Below are positions 36,895 through 45,925 of a stretch of DNA of 64,000 nucleotides, in pieces. The first letter of the stretch is position 1. Every line of letters starts with the position of its first letter. The stretch spans positions 62,001-126,000 of the forward strand of contig CALURC010000001.1 of NCBI GenBank assembly GCA_944323075.1. The letters are read 5' to 3'. The notes under the pieces were generated by a model. That model saw only the letters and a program-made list of their open reading frames with translations. It did not search any database and had not been told where the DNA came from. The position numbers were made by a program, and so were the translations under genes. Source of the DNA: an uncultured Alistipes sp. GTDB lineage: Bacteria > Bacteroidota > Bacteroidia > Bacteroidales > Rikenellaceae.

Positions 36895-37359
36895 CTATTG
36901 ATATGCTTCAAGAATCTGTTCGAAATGATCGGCCGTCCGAACCTTCTCGAAAATCTTTTCGATCACGCCATCTGCACCTATGACAAAAGTCGTGCGAAGT
37001 ATACCCATCGAAACACGTCCCATAAATTTCTTCTCGCCCCATACGCCGTACGCCTCAGCTAAATGATGCTCGGGATCCGACAACAGAGTAAAATTCAACT
37101 CCTTCTTCTCAATAAACCGCTGATGGGATTGAACCGTATCGGGACTGACCCCTACGATCTCGAAACCTTTCTCTTGCAGAACAGTCCGTCCGTCACGCAA
37201 ACTACATGCTTCAGCCGTACACCCTGGCGTATTATCTTTCGGATAGAAATAGAGGATCAACTTCTTTCCCGTATAATCGGACAAACGTTTCGTCTCTCCG
37301 TTTTGGTCCGGCGCTTCAAAAGCCGGTGCCTTATCTCCGATTTTCAAATGAGTTGCCAT
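36895..37359 (-). CDS. bcp: Thioredoxin-dependent peroxiredoxin (BCP type)
   Basis: A 154-aa cytoplasmic thiol peroxidase. The peroxidatic Cys lies in [16 protein letters not shown] (about residue 46). The second Cys five residues on (AEACS) is the usual resolving Cys of the atypical 2-Cys BCP group. The start motif is [15 protein letters not shown], and FYPKD precedes the active site. It reduces hydrogen peroxide and organic hydroperoxides using thioredoxin. It lies upstream of recA on the same strand, separated from dnaA by an inverted repeat, and is likely the first gene of its transcript. Confidence 0.94.
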   Translation of the reverse strand: MATHLKIGDKAPAFEAPDQNGETKRLSDYTGKKLILYFYPKDNTPGCTAEACSLRDGRTVLQEKGFEIVGVSPDTVQSHQRFIEKKELNFTLLSDPEHHLAEAYGVWGEKKFMGRVSMGILRTTFVIGADGVIEKIFEKVRTADHFEQILEAYQ

Positions 37360-37456
37360 AGTATTCTCTCGATCTTTTAGCTTCCCGATTCAATGAAAAA
37401 TATTTCACGAATTTAGTAATTTATGTCTGTAAAGATACATATCTTCTTATAAAGTA

Positions 37457-37496
37457 AAAAGTTTTTCCGATCTAATATTTGATCGAAAAAACTTTT
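37457..37496 (-). terminator. Terminator of dnaA, long inverted repeat
   Basis: A 16-bp inverted repeat with one mismatch (37457-37472 with 37481-37496) and an 8-base loop. T-rich arms on both strands suggest it can end transcription in both directions. It separates dnaA from bcp. Confidence 0.65.
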
Positions 37497-37570
37497 AATC
37501 GACTAAACCGTTCTATTTTTAGAATCGCGCAAGTTACACTCTTCAAAATAAACGTCAAAAGGGTAGGGAG

Positions 37571-38986
37571 TTAGGATTGTGACAATACGCGTTTTTCGAT
37601 CTCTTCGACTTGATGCCGGAACACTTTGTCGGTCTCCATCAGATTCGAAATCGCCTTACATGCATGGAGTACCGTCGCATGGTTTTTCCCTCCAATTGCC
37701 GCACCAATACTCGTCAACGGCGCCTTCGTATGTTGCTTACTCAAATACATGGCAATCTGACGGGCCTGGGCAATCTCCCGTGTACGCTTCGGAGACTCAA
37801 ATACTTCAGGACTAAGGTTCATATATTCACACACCACACTTTTGATACGATCGATCGTAATCTCCCGCTGGTTGTACTGCACATAAACCTTAACGATCTC
37901 TTTTGCCAACGAAACCGAAATCTTCTTACCCAGGAATGAAGCGTTAGCTACCAATGAAGAGAGCGCCCCTTCAATCTCCCGAACGTTGGCCGTAATGTGA
38001 TCTGCCAAAAATTCCACAACCTCCTCCGGAACATCAATTCCCAACTTATTGGCTTTGGTCTTGATAATCTGTACTTTTGTTTTGTAGTCAGGCAATAACA
38101 ACTGAGGAGAAAATCCCCATTTGAAACGCGTAAGCAATCGCTGTTCTATATCCTTCAGCTCGACAGGCGACTTATCGGAAGTCATGATCAACTGCTTGTT
38201 CGACAAATGCAGGTGATTGAAGATATTGAAAAAGGCATTCTGTGTCCCCGGTTTTCCAGCCAACTCCTGAATATCATCAATAATCAACACATCCAACATC
38301 TGATAGAAATGGATAAAATCGGGCAGCTCCTTTTTCAACACAGCATTCTGAAACTGTGCCTGGAAGCGGTTCATCGGGACATACAACACCTGCATCTGAG
38401 GATAGCGTTGTTTTACTTCCATACCGATCGCCTGTGCAATATGAGTTTTACCCAGACCCGAATCTCCAAAAATATAGAGCGGATTGAACGCCGTTTTTCC
38501 CGGATTAAGCGCTACGGCCAATCCTGCTGAACGGCACAACTGATTACACTCTCCGACAACAAACGAATCGAACGTATAGTTCGGATTCAGCTGGGGATCG
38601 ATCATCACCCGGCGAATTCCGGGAATAATGAACGGATTCTTTATATTTGCCGTATCGGACTGAGTCACGAATTTATTGATTGCGGTCATGTCGGCTTCAC
38701 CCGTTACAACAGGGGTATGCTGCTCGACTTTCGGTACGGCATAACGTAGTTTGGTTTTCATTCCGAACATCTGATGGATGATCGGTCTCAACACCGGGAT
38801 AAAATGTTTCTCGATGTGATACACGTAACTTTCGTTGGGTACTTTTAATTTAAGGGTCACTCCATCGAAGTCGAGCGGAACAATGGGTTGAAACCACTTC
38901 ACAAACTCTTCATTCGACGTATGCTCCTTAATACGCATTAGGCAATTTTGCCATACATCGCTGTATGTCTGATTATTATCAATCAT
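37571..38986 (-). CDS. dnaA: Chromosomal replication initiator DnaA
   Basis: A 471-aa AAA+ initiator. Domain I is at about residues 1-85 and a short linker follows. The AAA+ core starts at about 140, with Walker A GDSGLGKTHIAQAIG (about 176), Walker B VLIIDDIQELAG (about 239) and sensor motifs in LLTRFKWGFSPQLLLPD. Domain IV at about 375-471 has the DnaA signature REIAQARQIAMYLSKQHTKA and GGKNHATVLHACKAI. The start at ATG 38984-38986 is chosen; a start at 39028 would add 14 unrelated residues. No cluster of perfect DnaA boxes flanks the gene. It is divergent from the phosphohexomutase gene. Confidence 0.96.
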   Translation of the reverse strand: MIDNNQTYSDVWQNCLMRIKEHTSNEEFVKWFQPIVPLDFDGVTLKLKVPNESYVYHIEKHFIPVLRPIIHQMFGMKTKLRYAVPKVEQHTPVVTGEADMTAINKFVTQSDTANIKNPFIIPGIRRVMIDPQLNPNYTFDSFVVGECNQLCRSAGLAVALNPGKTAFNPLYIFGDSGLGKTHIAQAIGMEVKQRYPQMQVLYVPMNRFQAQFQNAVLKKELPDFIHFYQMLDVLIIDDIQELAGKPGTQNAFFNIFNHLHLSNKQLIMTSDKSPVELKDIEQRLLTRFKWGFSPQLLLPDYKTKVQIIKTKANKLGIDVPEEVVEFLADHITANVREIEGALSSLVANASFLGKKISVSLAKEIVKVYVQYNQREITIDRIKSVVCEYMNLSPEVFESPKRTREIAQARQIAMYLSKQHTKAPLTSIGAAIGGKNHATVLHACKAISNLMETDKVFRHQVEEIEKRVLSQS

Positions 38987-39142
38987 GATTTGGTTTGTTT
39001 CGGAATACAAAATTGTAAATAAATTCATAAAAAAAACAGCGACACGCTATTGTTTCTTTGGCAAATATTTATATAGAAAAATAAGGCTTTTCCGACGGTC
39101 AAAATTTAACCGTTTGATATAGAGTATTCAAAAAATTATACT

Positions 39143-39150
39143 TATCTTTG
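39143..39150 (+). promoter_or_regulatory. -7 promoter element of the phosphohexomutase gene
   Basis: TATCTTTG matches TAnnTTTG, 57 bases upstream of ATG 39207. This leaves a leader of about 50 bases. Confidence 0.55.
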
Positions 39151-39206
39151 TTTATAACTTTTTTCACAGGGAATGATTTATTTTTATAAGTAAAACTAAT
39201 AGTACA

Positions 39207-40949
39207 ATGAGCGAAAACATGGATCAACTTATCAAAGAAAAAGCCGAAAAATGGCTCACAGGAAACTATGACGAGGAGACAAAAAAACAAGTTAAATACT
39301 TATTAGACAACGATATAAAAGAGTTAACCGAAAGCTTTTACAAAGACCTCGAATTTGGTACGGGCGGCCTGAGAGGCATCATGGGCGTCGGAACGAACCG
39401 CATGAATATCTATACCGTAGGAATGGCCACACAGGGCTTGGCCAATTACCTGAAAAAAGCCTTTCCAAACAAACAGATACGCGTTGCCATCGGACACGAC
39501 AGCCGCAACAACAGCCGTCTGTTTTCGGAACACGTGGCGGATATCTTTGCGGCCAATGGTTTTAAGGTTTTTCTGTTCGACTCGTTACGTCCAACTCCCG
39601 AATTGAGCTTTGCCATCCGGAAACTGGAGTGCGACAGCGGCGTTGTTATCACTGCTTCACACAACCCCAAAGAGTATAACGGATACAAAGCCTATTGGAA
39701 CGACGGTGCCCAAGTTGTCGCACCACATGACAAGAACATCATCGCCGAAGTCCAAAAAATCACCACTCCCGATCAAGTCTTGACTGGTGGAGACAAAGGT
39801 AACATCACCATATTGGACGAAGCTTTCGATGAGATCTATTTGGACGCAATCCACTCCCTTTCATTGTCACCCGAAGCCATCGAGCAATACAGCGACATGA
39901 AGATTGTTTACACTCCGATACACGGCACAGGAGTGATTTTGGTTCCGAAATCGCTCCACAAATTCGGATTCAAACAGATTATCACTGTCAAGGAGCAAAA
40001 TATTCCGGACGGCAATTTTCCTACCGTAGCATCACCCAACCCCGAAGAACGAGCCACAATGAATATGGCAATCGAATTGGCTGCCAAAGAGCAAGCCGAA
40101 CTGGTCCTAGCTACAGATCCTGATGCTGACCGAATCGGCGTTGCATTACGAGATAAAGAGGGTAACTACATTCTCTTAAACGGCAACCAGACCTGCTCGC
40201 TGCTCGTCTATTATATAGTAAAGAGGTGGAGCGAAACCGGACGCCTCAAAGGAAACGAATACGTCATCCGTACGATCGTAACCACAGAACTGGTCTCTCG
40301 AATCGCAGAATCGTTTGGTGTTAAACATTTCGAATGCCTGACCGGTTTCAAATACATTGCCACGATCATGCGTAACCTTGAAGGTAAGATGCGATATATC
40401 TGCGGTGGAGAGGAGAGTTACGGTTTTCTTGCCGAAGATTTCGTCCGCGACAAAGATGCAGTCAGCGCCTGCTCATTGGCTGCAGAAGCGGCAGCCTGGG
40501 CTAAAACACAAGGTATGACACTCCTCGATCTGCTTAAAGAGATGTATACCCATCACGGCTTCTTCCGTGAATCACTCGTATCCATCGTCCGCAAAGGCAA
40601 AGAAGGAGTAGAGGAGATTGCTCAAATGATGACGGACTTCAGGAACAACCCACCCGCCACAATCGGAGGTTCTCCTGTAGTTACGATCAAAGACTACCAA
40701 AAGGGAGAAACTACCGATATTACCAGCGGAACGAAAACCCCGATCGACATGGAGCGTTCCAACGTACTTCAATTCATTACAGCAGATTCGACAACCGTTT
40801 CGGTTCGTCCATCTGGCACTGAGCCCAAGATCAAATTCTATTTCAGTGTTCACACGACATTAAACCGTGTTGATCAATACGCCGAAACAGAAAAAATCCT
40901 GGATCAAAAAATCGAATCAATCAAAAAAGAATTAGGTTTAATCAAATAG
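39207..40949 (+). CDS. Phosphoglucomutase/phosphomannomutase family protein
   Basis: A 580-aa cytoplasmic alpha-D-phosphohexomutase with four domains. The N-terminal GTGGLRG (about residues 50-56), the active-site serine loop in TASHNPKEYNGYKAYW (about 150-165), the metal loop DPDADRIG (about 307-314), the sugar-binding GGEESYGF (about 411-418) and the phosphate-binding VRPSGTEPK near the C-terminus are all present. It interconverts hexose 1- and 6-phosphates, most likely of glucose and/or mannose; the preference cannot be told. Its length matches PgcA-type enzymes. The HIT gene follows after 10 bases, in an apparent operon. Confidence 0.93.
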   Translation: MSENMDQLIKEKAEKWLTGNYDEETKKQVKYLLDNDIKELTESFYKDLEFGTGGLRGIMGVGTNRMNIYTVGMATQGLANYLKKAFPNKQIRVAIGHDSRNNSRLFSEHVADIFAANGFKVFLFDSLRPTPELSFAIRKLECDSGVVITASHNPKEYNGYKAYWNDGAQVVAPHDKNIIAEVQKITTPDQVLTGGDKGNITILDEAFDEIYLDAIHSLSLSPEAIEQYSDMKIVYTPIHGTGVILVPKSLHKFGFKQIITVKEQNIPDGNFPTVASPNPEERATMNMAIELAAKEQAELVLATDPDADRIGVALRDKEGNYILLNGNQTCSLLVYYIVKRWSETGRLKGNEYVIRTIVTTELVSRIAESFGVKHFECLTGFKYIATIMRNLEGKMRYICGGEESYGFLAEDFVRDKDAVSACSLAAEAAAWAKTQGMTLLDLLKEMYTHHGFFRESLVSIVRKGKEGVEEIAQMMTDFRNNPPATIGGSPVVTIKDYQKGETTDITSGTKTPIDMERSNVLQFITADSTTVSVRPSGTEPKIKFYFSVHTTLNRVDQYAETEKILDQKIESIKKELGLIK

Positions 40950-40959
40950 ACATAGAGTC

Positions 40960-41346
40960 ATGGCATCGATATTCACACGAATCATTCAAGGAGAGATCCC
41001 TTGCTACAAAGTGGCTGAGGATGATAAATATTTTGCTTTTCTGGATATCAATCCGGTAGCTAAAGGACATACTTTAGTCATTCCTAAGGTTGAAATCGAC
41101 AACCTGTTTGATCTTAATGACGACACTTTGGCCGGACTGACACTTTTTGCGAAACAAATAGCCCGGAAAATTCAAGATTACACTCAATGCAAGAAAGTCG
41201 CAATGGTTGTATTAGGCCTTGAAGTCCCACATGCACACATTCACCTGATCCCTATGAACAATGAGGCTGATGTCGATTTCAAACGCGAAAAACTGAAATT
41301 ATCGGAAGAAGAGTTTAAAGCAATAGCTCAAGCAATAAGCCTATAA
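40960..41346 (+). CDS. HIT-family nucleotide hydrolase/transferase
   Basis: A 128-aa protein of the histidine-triad family, HINT-like branch. It starts with IFTRIIQGEIPCYKV, followed by FAFLDINPVAKGHTLVIPK. The catalytic triad HAHIHLIPM sits at about residues 91-99. The family hydrolyses AMP- or GMP-linked phosphoramidates and similar adenylated compounds; the physiological substrate is often unknown. It is the second gene of an operon with the phosphohexomutase and ends in a clear terminator. Confidence 0.93.
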   Translation: MASIFTRIIQGEIPCYKVAEDDKYFAFLDINPVAKGHTLVIPKVEIDNLFDLNDDTLAGLTLFAKQIARKIQDYTQCKKVAMVVLGLEVPHAHIHLIPMNNEADVDFKREKLKLSEEEFKAIAQAISL

Positions 41347-41375
41347 AGTCATATCTGCTTTACGAGACAAAAAGG

Positions 41376-41402
41376 GATGCTGAACAGCATCTCTTTTTTT
41401 AT
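41376..41402 (+). terminator. Terminator of the phosphohexomutase-HIT operon
   Basis: A 7-bp GC-rich stem (41376-41382 with 41385-41391) with a 2-base loop, followed by an 8-base T run. The tight loop may open to a larger effective one. Confidence 0.75.
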
Positions 41403-41570
41403 TTCTATCACATACATTTAACATAATTATACATTATTAGAGTTCAATGTTAATCATACTTTTATAAGTTATGGGCAAAACAAGAAAACAATGGACAGAT
41501 CAAAAGTAAAAGTTGTTTTTCATCCTCAAAGGAGAATAGGGAAGGGGGGATGAAAACAAAGAACTACTTT

Positions 41571-42057
41571 TTACAAATGTATTAACATATGTAAATTAAC
41601 AATTTATCAACACTTAATTCTATTTACATTAGGACAAATTACAATTGTAAATCCCAAAAATTATTGCGGTTATTTACATTTGTAACTATTTGGTAAACAC
41701 CTCGAATAAACCCTAAAACTAAGTTATAAAAACATTGAACAAAAATATTTTTAATACTGATTATCAACACATTGGTACTATTTATATGAATATAAAGTTC
41801 ATACTAAAAGGTAAAAACATTGTCACACTAGTAAAAAAGCCAAAATCAAACACTATAAATCTAAAATAAAACTGTTGAAAATAAGTATTTTAATACATGT
41901 TTTATAATTTATATATTTAAGTAAAATATATGAGATGAAAAACAATGTAAACTGAATACTTTTCTGTTTACATTTGTAACACGGTTTTGGTACAACATTT
42001 AAATTTCCATTGGTAACACGAGGTGTCAAATGTAAATTTTATTTTTTATATTTGTAA
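41571..42057. promoter_or_regulatory. Array of TTACA-N2-TGTAA palindromes, probable operators
   Basis: An AT-rich non-coding stretch with at least six copies of a 12-bp palindrome of the form TTACANNTGTAA. Perfect copies are at 41639-41650, 41674-41685 and 41968-41979. Copies with one mismatch are at 41571-41582, 41583-41594 and 42046-42057. A copy with two mismatches is at 42024-42035. The last lies on the -7 box of the XRE gene. Two other repeats are present: ACACCTCG at 41697-41704 and its inverse at 42019-42026, and TTATCAACA at 41604 and 41761. The most likely reading is an operator field bound by the XRE protein. From 41403 to 41570 nothing else is seen. Confidence 0.6.
42047..42054 (+). 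promoter_or_regulatory. -7 promoter element of the XRE regulator gene
   Basis: TATATTTG matches TAnnTTTG and lies inside the last palindrome of the array (42046-42057). The start codon at 42069 is only 14 bases downstream, so the mRNA would have a leader of only a few bases. A protein bound at the palindrome would block this promoter. Confidence 0.55.
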
Positions 42058-42068
42058 AAAATATAATC

Positions 42069-42632
42069 ATGCGCGACAGACTGCTTAAATTCATGGAAGC
42101 TGAACACCTACAAGCCTCTCGTTTGGCTGAAATATTAGGTGTCCAACCTGCTACCATATCCCATATTCTGAACGGAAGGAATCGCCCAAGTTTCGAATTC
42201 ATTGAAAAGTTACTGCAACGATTTCCCAAAATGAACCCCGATTGGCTCATCTTGGGTAAAGGCAATATATATCGCCCCGAACTGCAAAATCCCTATACGC
42301 CTCGTTCACGAGATGAGCTTATTTCTTCCGTTCAATCGCTCAACAATACAACAACATCTGAAAGCTCTGCATCGTTTTCTACGCTGCCTAAAGACCTTTT
42401 TACAGAGACACCGCAGAATTCCCCTCAATCATCAAATAAAAACGAACAACTTTTATTTGATGACCAAAATAATCGCTCAAATTCTGAAAAAAATTCTACA
42501 AAATCGAAAAACGAATTCTCCGACACTGAGCCCTCTACACGAACCAACACTACACAAATACAAGATTCGGATATCGAGCGAATCGTAATTTTTCTTAAAA
42601 ACGGAACATGTATTTCGTACAAGCCCCGTTAG
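42069..42632 (+). CDS. XRE-type helix-turn-helix regulator with a disordered middle
   Basis: A 187-aa protein. An N-terminal XRE/Cro-CI helix-turn-helix covers about residues 4-60 (the recognition region is AEILGVQPATISHILNGRNR), followed by PDWLILGKGNIY, the usual end of this domain type in Bacteroidota. Residues about 75-160 are low-complexity, rich in Ser, Asn and Thr, and probably disordered. A short conserved-looking end follows (DIERIVIFLKNGTCISYKPR, about 168-187). No sensor or peptidase domain is seen. The upstream palindrome array suggests autoregulation. It precedes the zinc transporter genes by about 240 bases, but these have their own promoter. Confidence 0.85.
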   Translation: MRDRLLKFMEAEHLQASRLAEILGVQPATISHILNGRNRPSFEFIEKLLQRFPKMNPDWLILGKGNIYRPELQNPYTPRSRDELISSVQSLNNTTTSESSASFSTLPKDLFTETPQNSPQSSNKNEQLLFDDQNNRSNSEKNSTKSKNEFSDTEPSTRTNTTQIQDSDIERIVIFLKNGTCISYKPR

Positions 42633-42828
42633 CAACCATATAATTATGTTAAACAAAAGCGAGTGATATCGAATCTGTTTTTTTTGAATTATAATATATA
42701 TTATGTTAAATAATATGTAGAATTACTAAAATATCTATACATAATCTTCCTTCTTGAGCTTTTTGTGCTCAACGAGAACTTTTACCTCTCTTCATAAATC
42801 TACACTTCGCGTTTATCCGAATTTTCTC

Positions 42829-42836
42829 TATTTTTG
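42829..42836 (+). promoter_or_regulatory. -7 promoter element of the zinc transporter genes
   Basis: TATTTTTG matches TAnnTTTG, 34 bases upstream of ATG 42871. The gap from 42633 to 42828 is AT-rich and holds no other clear feature. Confidence 0.5.
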
Positions 42837-42870
42837 CGAAACGTCGTAATAAATGACCGTAGATTGTGCC

Positions 42871-43752
42871 ATGTACAAAACTCGACTCTTTGCACCTCTT
42901 GTTTTTATCTTGCTCATTAGTCTGTCGTCGACCTCATGCCACCGACAAAATAAAAATGTGGACACGATTTCGGTAAGTATCGAACCTCTACGATTCATTA
43001 CAGAACAGATCGTTGGAAACGATTTTCAAATACAGGTATTGGTTCCTCCGGGATCAAGTCCTGAGACCTACGAACCCACCTCTGCACAAATGCTTCAAAC
43101 TGCTCGTTCAAAAGTATTTATAGATATTGGACTTCTTGATTTTGAAGCAAATCTGGAACAAGCCATTCGGAAAAACATGCCCCAAGTAGCACTAATCAAA
43201 AGTTCAGACCGGGTTCCTTTACTCGCAGGGCATTGTGGTCATACTCATCTCGACGATGAACAAGCACACGGGATTGATCCTCATATATGGCTATCCCCCA
43301 CTCGACTTAAAATCATTGCAGAGAATATATATAACGGATTATCAACCATTTATCCCGATTCCATACAATACAAAACCAATTTTGACGCTTTGTGCAGAAA
43401 AATCGATTCTCTGGATAGCACGCTCAATAGTTTGCTGACGTCTCAGGAAAAGGGATTCTTAATTTACCATCCAGCATTAACCTATTTATCAGCCGATTAC
43501 GGACAAAACCAGATATCGGTAGAAGTGGAAGGCAAAGAACCTTCGGCCGCCTACTTAAGCCGTTTAATCGACACTGCCAAGACATTGAAAATTACCAAAA
43601 TTCTCTATCAAAAGCAATTTGATAAAAGTACAATAGAGGCCATTGCTGCAGAATTACATCTGACCCCGGTAGTCATAGACCCTTTGGAAGAAAATGTCCT
43701 TGAGAATATCGAATTTTTAGCCCGACTAATAGCCGACTCATGCAGCCAATAG
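42871..43752 (+). CDS. znuA: Zinc/manganese ABC transporter substrate-binding lipoprotein
   Basis: A 293-aa metal-binding lipoprotein of the ZnuA/TroA cluster. ATG 42871 gives a lipoprotein signal with lipidated Cys at about residue 23; ATG 42853 is an alternative start. The fold starts with VSIEPLRFITEQI and has PPGSSPETYEPT, a His-rich segment GHCGHTHLDDEQAHGIDPHIWLSP (about residues 120-143) and a metal-ligand His in YHPALTYLSADY. These histidines point to zinc. The long charged loop of typical ZnuA is replaced by a short one. It overlaps the ATPase gene by 13 bases. The metal preference is inferred. Confidence 0.88.
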   Translation: MYKTRLFAPLVFILLISLSSTSCHRQNKNVDTISVSIEPLRFITEQIVGNDFQIQVLVPPGSSPETYEPTSAQMLQTARSKVFIDIGLLDFEANLEQAIRKNMPQVALIKSSDRVPLLAGHCGHTHLDDEQAHGIDPHIWLSPTRLKIIAENIYNGLSTIYPDSIQYKTNFDALCRKIDSLDSTLNSLLTSQEKGFLIYHPALTYLSADYGQNQISVEVEGKEPSAAYLSRLIDTAKTLKITKILYQKQFDKSTIEAIAAELHLTPVVIDPLEENVLENIEFLARLIADSCSQ

Positions 43753-44492
43753 TAACGTTACAACACATTTCGGTCGTTTATGATCACGAGAAACCGGTCC
43801 TCACAGATGTCAATCTAACCATCTACGACCGGGATTTTATCGGTGTAATCGGGCCGAACGGAGGAGGAAAAACTACGTTGGTCAAGACCATCCTCAAATC
43901 GATACCCTACTCCGGAAAGGTTACCTACGCTCCTGAGATCGAAAATAAAGGGTATAGAAGAATCGGCTATATGCCTCAAACGGCGCATATCGACCGATCG
44001 TTCCCGATTTCAGTTTCAGAAGTCGTACTCTCTGGATTACAAGCACGAAAAAAACTTTGGGGTCGATATACTGCGCAAGATCGCGAACGAGCGGTTGAAC
44101 TCCTCGACACCTGCGGTATCGCAGATTTGAAGAACCGCCCAATCGGGACTTTGTCGGGAGGACAGATGCAACGAATGCTGCTGTGCCGGGCATTGATTTC
44201 CGATCCGCTTTTGTTGATTCTCGACGAACCTACAAACTTTGTAGACAACAAATTCGAACAGGAGCTCTACGCACTGCTGAAACAGTTCAATGAAAAGATG
44301 GCGATCGTCATGGTTTCACACGATCTCGGAACGATTTCGTCATACGTCCGCTCGATCGTTTGCGTCAACGGTCACGTCCATCGGCACGATTCGAACATCA
44401 TCACCCCCGAACAGCTGCATAACTACGATTGCCCGATACAGCTCGTCACGCACGGAGTAGTTCCCCACACCGTTCTGGAGAGACACGAATAG
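43740..44492 (+). CDS. znuC: Zinc/manganese ABC transporter ATP-binding protein
   Basis: A 250-aa cytoplasmic ABC ATPase of the metal-uptake type. Walker A is GPNGGGKTTLVKTIL (about residues 39-53), the Q-loop is in YMPQTAHIDRSF, the signature is LSGGQMQRMLLCRAL (about 138-152), Walker B is LLILDEPTNFVDN (about 157-169) and the H-loop is MVSHDLG. It would drive uptake of the metal bound by the preceding lipoprotein. No membrane permease gene follows; the next gene is a DUF418 protein on the other strand. The permease must be encoded elsewhere, or the system is incomplete. Confidence 0.9.
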   Translation: MQPIVTLQHISVVYDHEKPVLTDVNLTIYDRDFIGVIGPNGGGKTTLVKTILKSIPYSGKVTYAPEIENKGYRRIGYMPQTAHIDRSFPISVSEVVLSGLQARKKLWGRYTAQDRERAVELLDTCGIADLKNRPIGTLSGGQMQRMLLCRALISDPLLLILDEPTNFVDNKFEQELYALLKQFNEKMAIVMVSHDLGTISSYVRSIVCVNGHVHRHDSNIITPEQLHNYDCPIQLVTHGVVPHTVLERHE

Positions 44493-44563
44493 GAGGTATA
44501 AAGATTAAAAGCCCGAAATCTTGATCTTCTCTGGCACGCTTAAAACCCGCAAATAGATGATTC

Positions 44564-45781
44564 CTAAATGGTTCTTCTTTTGAATGGGACCGATTTGAAC
44601 GAGCCCCATGTCAGACAACGCCATACCCACTCCATCGGTCCATAATAATAACGTTTGAGCCACCACTTACTCCATGACACCTGAATAAGGAACAGAATAA
44701 CCCCAGCCAAAAAGCAATACGTAAATCCCCACGTTGCGGCTAATCCGAAACCGTAACCATAATACATCACTGCACCGATCACCGACTGGCTCATATAATT
44801 CGTCACGCTCATCCGGCCGAACGGAGCGAGATGATCCAACACTCGTTTGGCACCCAACAGGAAATAGGCTTGTACTAACAGGCCGATAATCAGCAACATC
44901 ATCCCCATCTCGACATAATGGTCAAAAATCATACATCCCATTTTTGCATTTTCGGGATTGACACCCATAACGGGCAAAACGGCCGACAGGCTGGAAAACA
45001 CAACAAAGAGCAGGGCCCCGAGGGCGAGAGCATAACGGCTGTAACGGATCATCTTGCGTCGATCTCTATGGATTCCATGCCGACCGATCAGCAACCCGAC
45101 GATGAACAATCCCACCAACTGCCATATCCGCGTTCCCCCGACAAACCATGCCCATTTTTGGAAATGAGCGCTCCACAGGTTGTAATCGAGCACATCGAGA
45201 AACGATCCGTATTGGTAAATCTGATTGGACGTTGCATAGGCCTCCCCGATAAACCGTTCGTACTCAGGGAAAGGGATAAACGGACTATCCGGAACAAACA
45301 GATTATAAACGAATAATCCGAGATAAGGAATCTGGAAAATGAGAAACAGGCTCAAAAACATCAGCCATTTATCTTTGACCCGATACAAAGGCACGAGCAA
45401 CATGCCCAATAGGGCATAAACCGCAAAGATTTCGCCTAAATACATCAGCCCATTGACATATCCTAAAGCATATAAGAGTACCATCCGCCACAGGAAACGT
45501 CCACGGAAATCGATTCCCCGCTCCTGTTGGTTCTTCATCTGAATGAAGAAGCTCAATCCGAACAGCAAAGAGAAGATGGCGTATGACTTCCCGGCAAACA
45601 GGAACCATACGATAGACTGTAATTTTTCATCGAACCAAGCCAGCACTGGAGAATTGGCGACAGGATGAATATAGAGCTCAAAATGCTCCATCGAATGGAG
45701 AATCAAAATTCCCATCAATGCAAAGCCGCGCAAAGCATCGATAATCTCGATTCTTTTTTTCGGGACTATCTTCGTTGTCAT
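44564..45781 (-). CDS. DUF418 family membrane protein
   Basis: A 405-aa polytopic inner-membrane protein with about ten hydrophobic segments. It opens with RIEIIDALRGFALMGILILHS, a motif shared with acyltransferase-3-like membrane proteins, and its DUF418 C-terminal domain has FGRMSVTNYMSQSVIG, TWGFTYCF and PMEWVWRCLTWG at the end. The function of the family is unknown. Similar folds modify cell-surface sugars by acylation, but no catalytic residue is proven for DUF418. ATG 45779-45781 is the start, as the -7 box at 45809-45816 would lie over an earlier start at 45811. Confidence 0.85.
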   Translation of the reverse strand: MTTKIVPKKRIEIIDALRGFALMGILILHSMEHFELYIHPVANSPVLAWFDEKLQSIVWFLFAGKSYAIFSLLFGLSFFIQMKNQQERGIDFRGRFLWRMVLLYALGYVNGLMYLGEIFAVYALLGMLLVPLYRVKDKWLMFLSLFLIFQIPYLGLFVYNLFVPDSPFIPFPEYERFIGEAYATSNQIYQYGSFLDVLDYNLWSAHFQKWAWFVGGTRIWQLVGLFIVGLLIGRHGIHRDRRKMIRYSRYALALGALLFVVFSSLSAVLPVMGVNPENAKMGCMIFDHYVEMGMMLLIIGLLVQAYFLLGAKRVLDHLAPFGRMSVTNYMSQSVIGAVMYYGYGFGLAATWGFTYCFLAGVILFLIQVSWSKWWLKRYYYGPMEWVWRCLTWGSFKSVPFKRRTI

Positions 45782-45808
45782 AAAAAGTTTGGGTTTAGTC
45801 AGGTTTAT

Positions 45809-45816
45809 CAAAGATA
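45809..45816 (-). promoter_or_regulatory. -7 promoter element of the DUF418 gene
   Basis: The minus strand reads TATCTTTG, a perfect TAnnTTTG, 28 bases upstream of the start at 45781. Confidence 0.55.
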
Positions 45817-45925
45817 AACGTTTATTTGTAACAAAAACCCATACGATCTATTAAAAGGCTATGTCTCCCGTTTTTTTTAACAAATATAGCCACATTGTAA
45901 AAATTTCACACTTGATATCTCCATA

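Noticed and set aside
39000..39206. The gap between dnaA and the phosphohexomutase gene as the replication origin
   Set aside because: It is only about 200 bases, with no DnaA box (TTATCCACA) or close variants visible on either strand.
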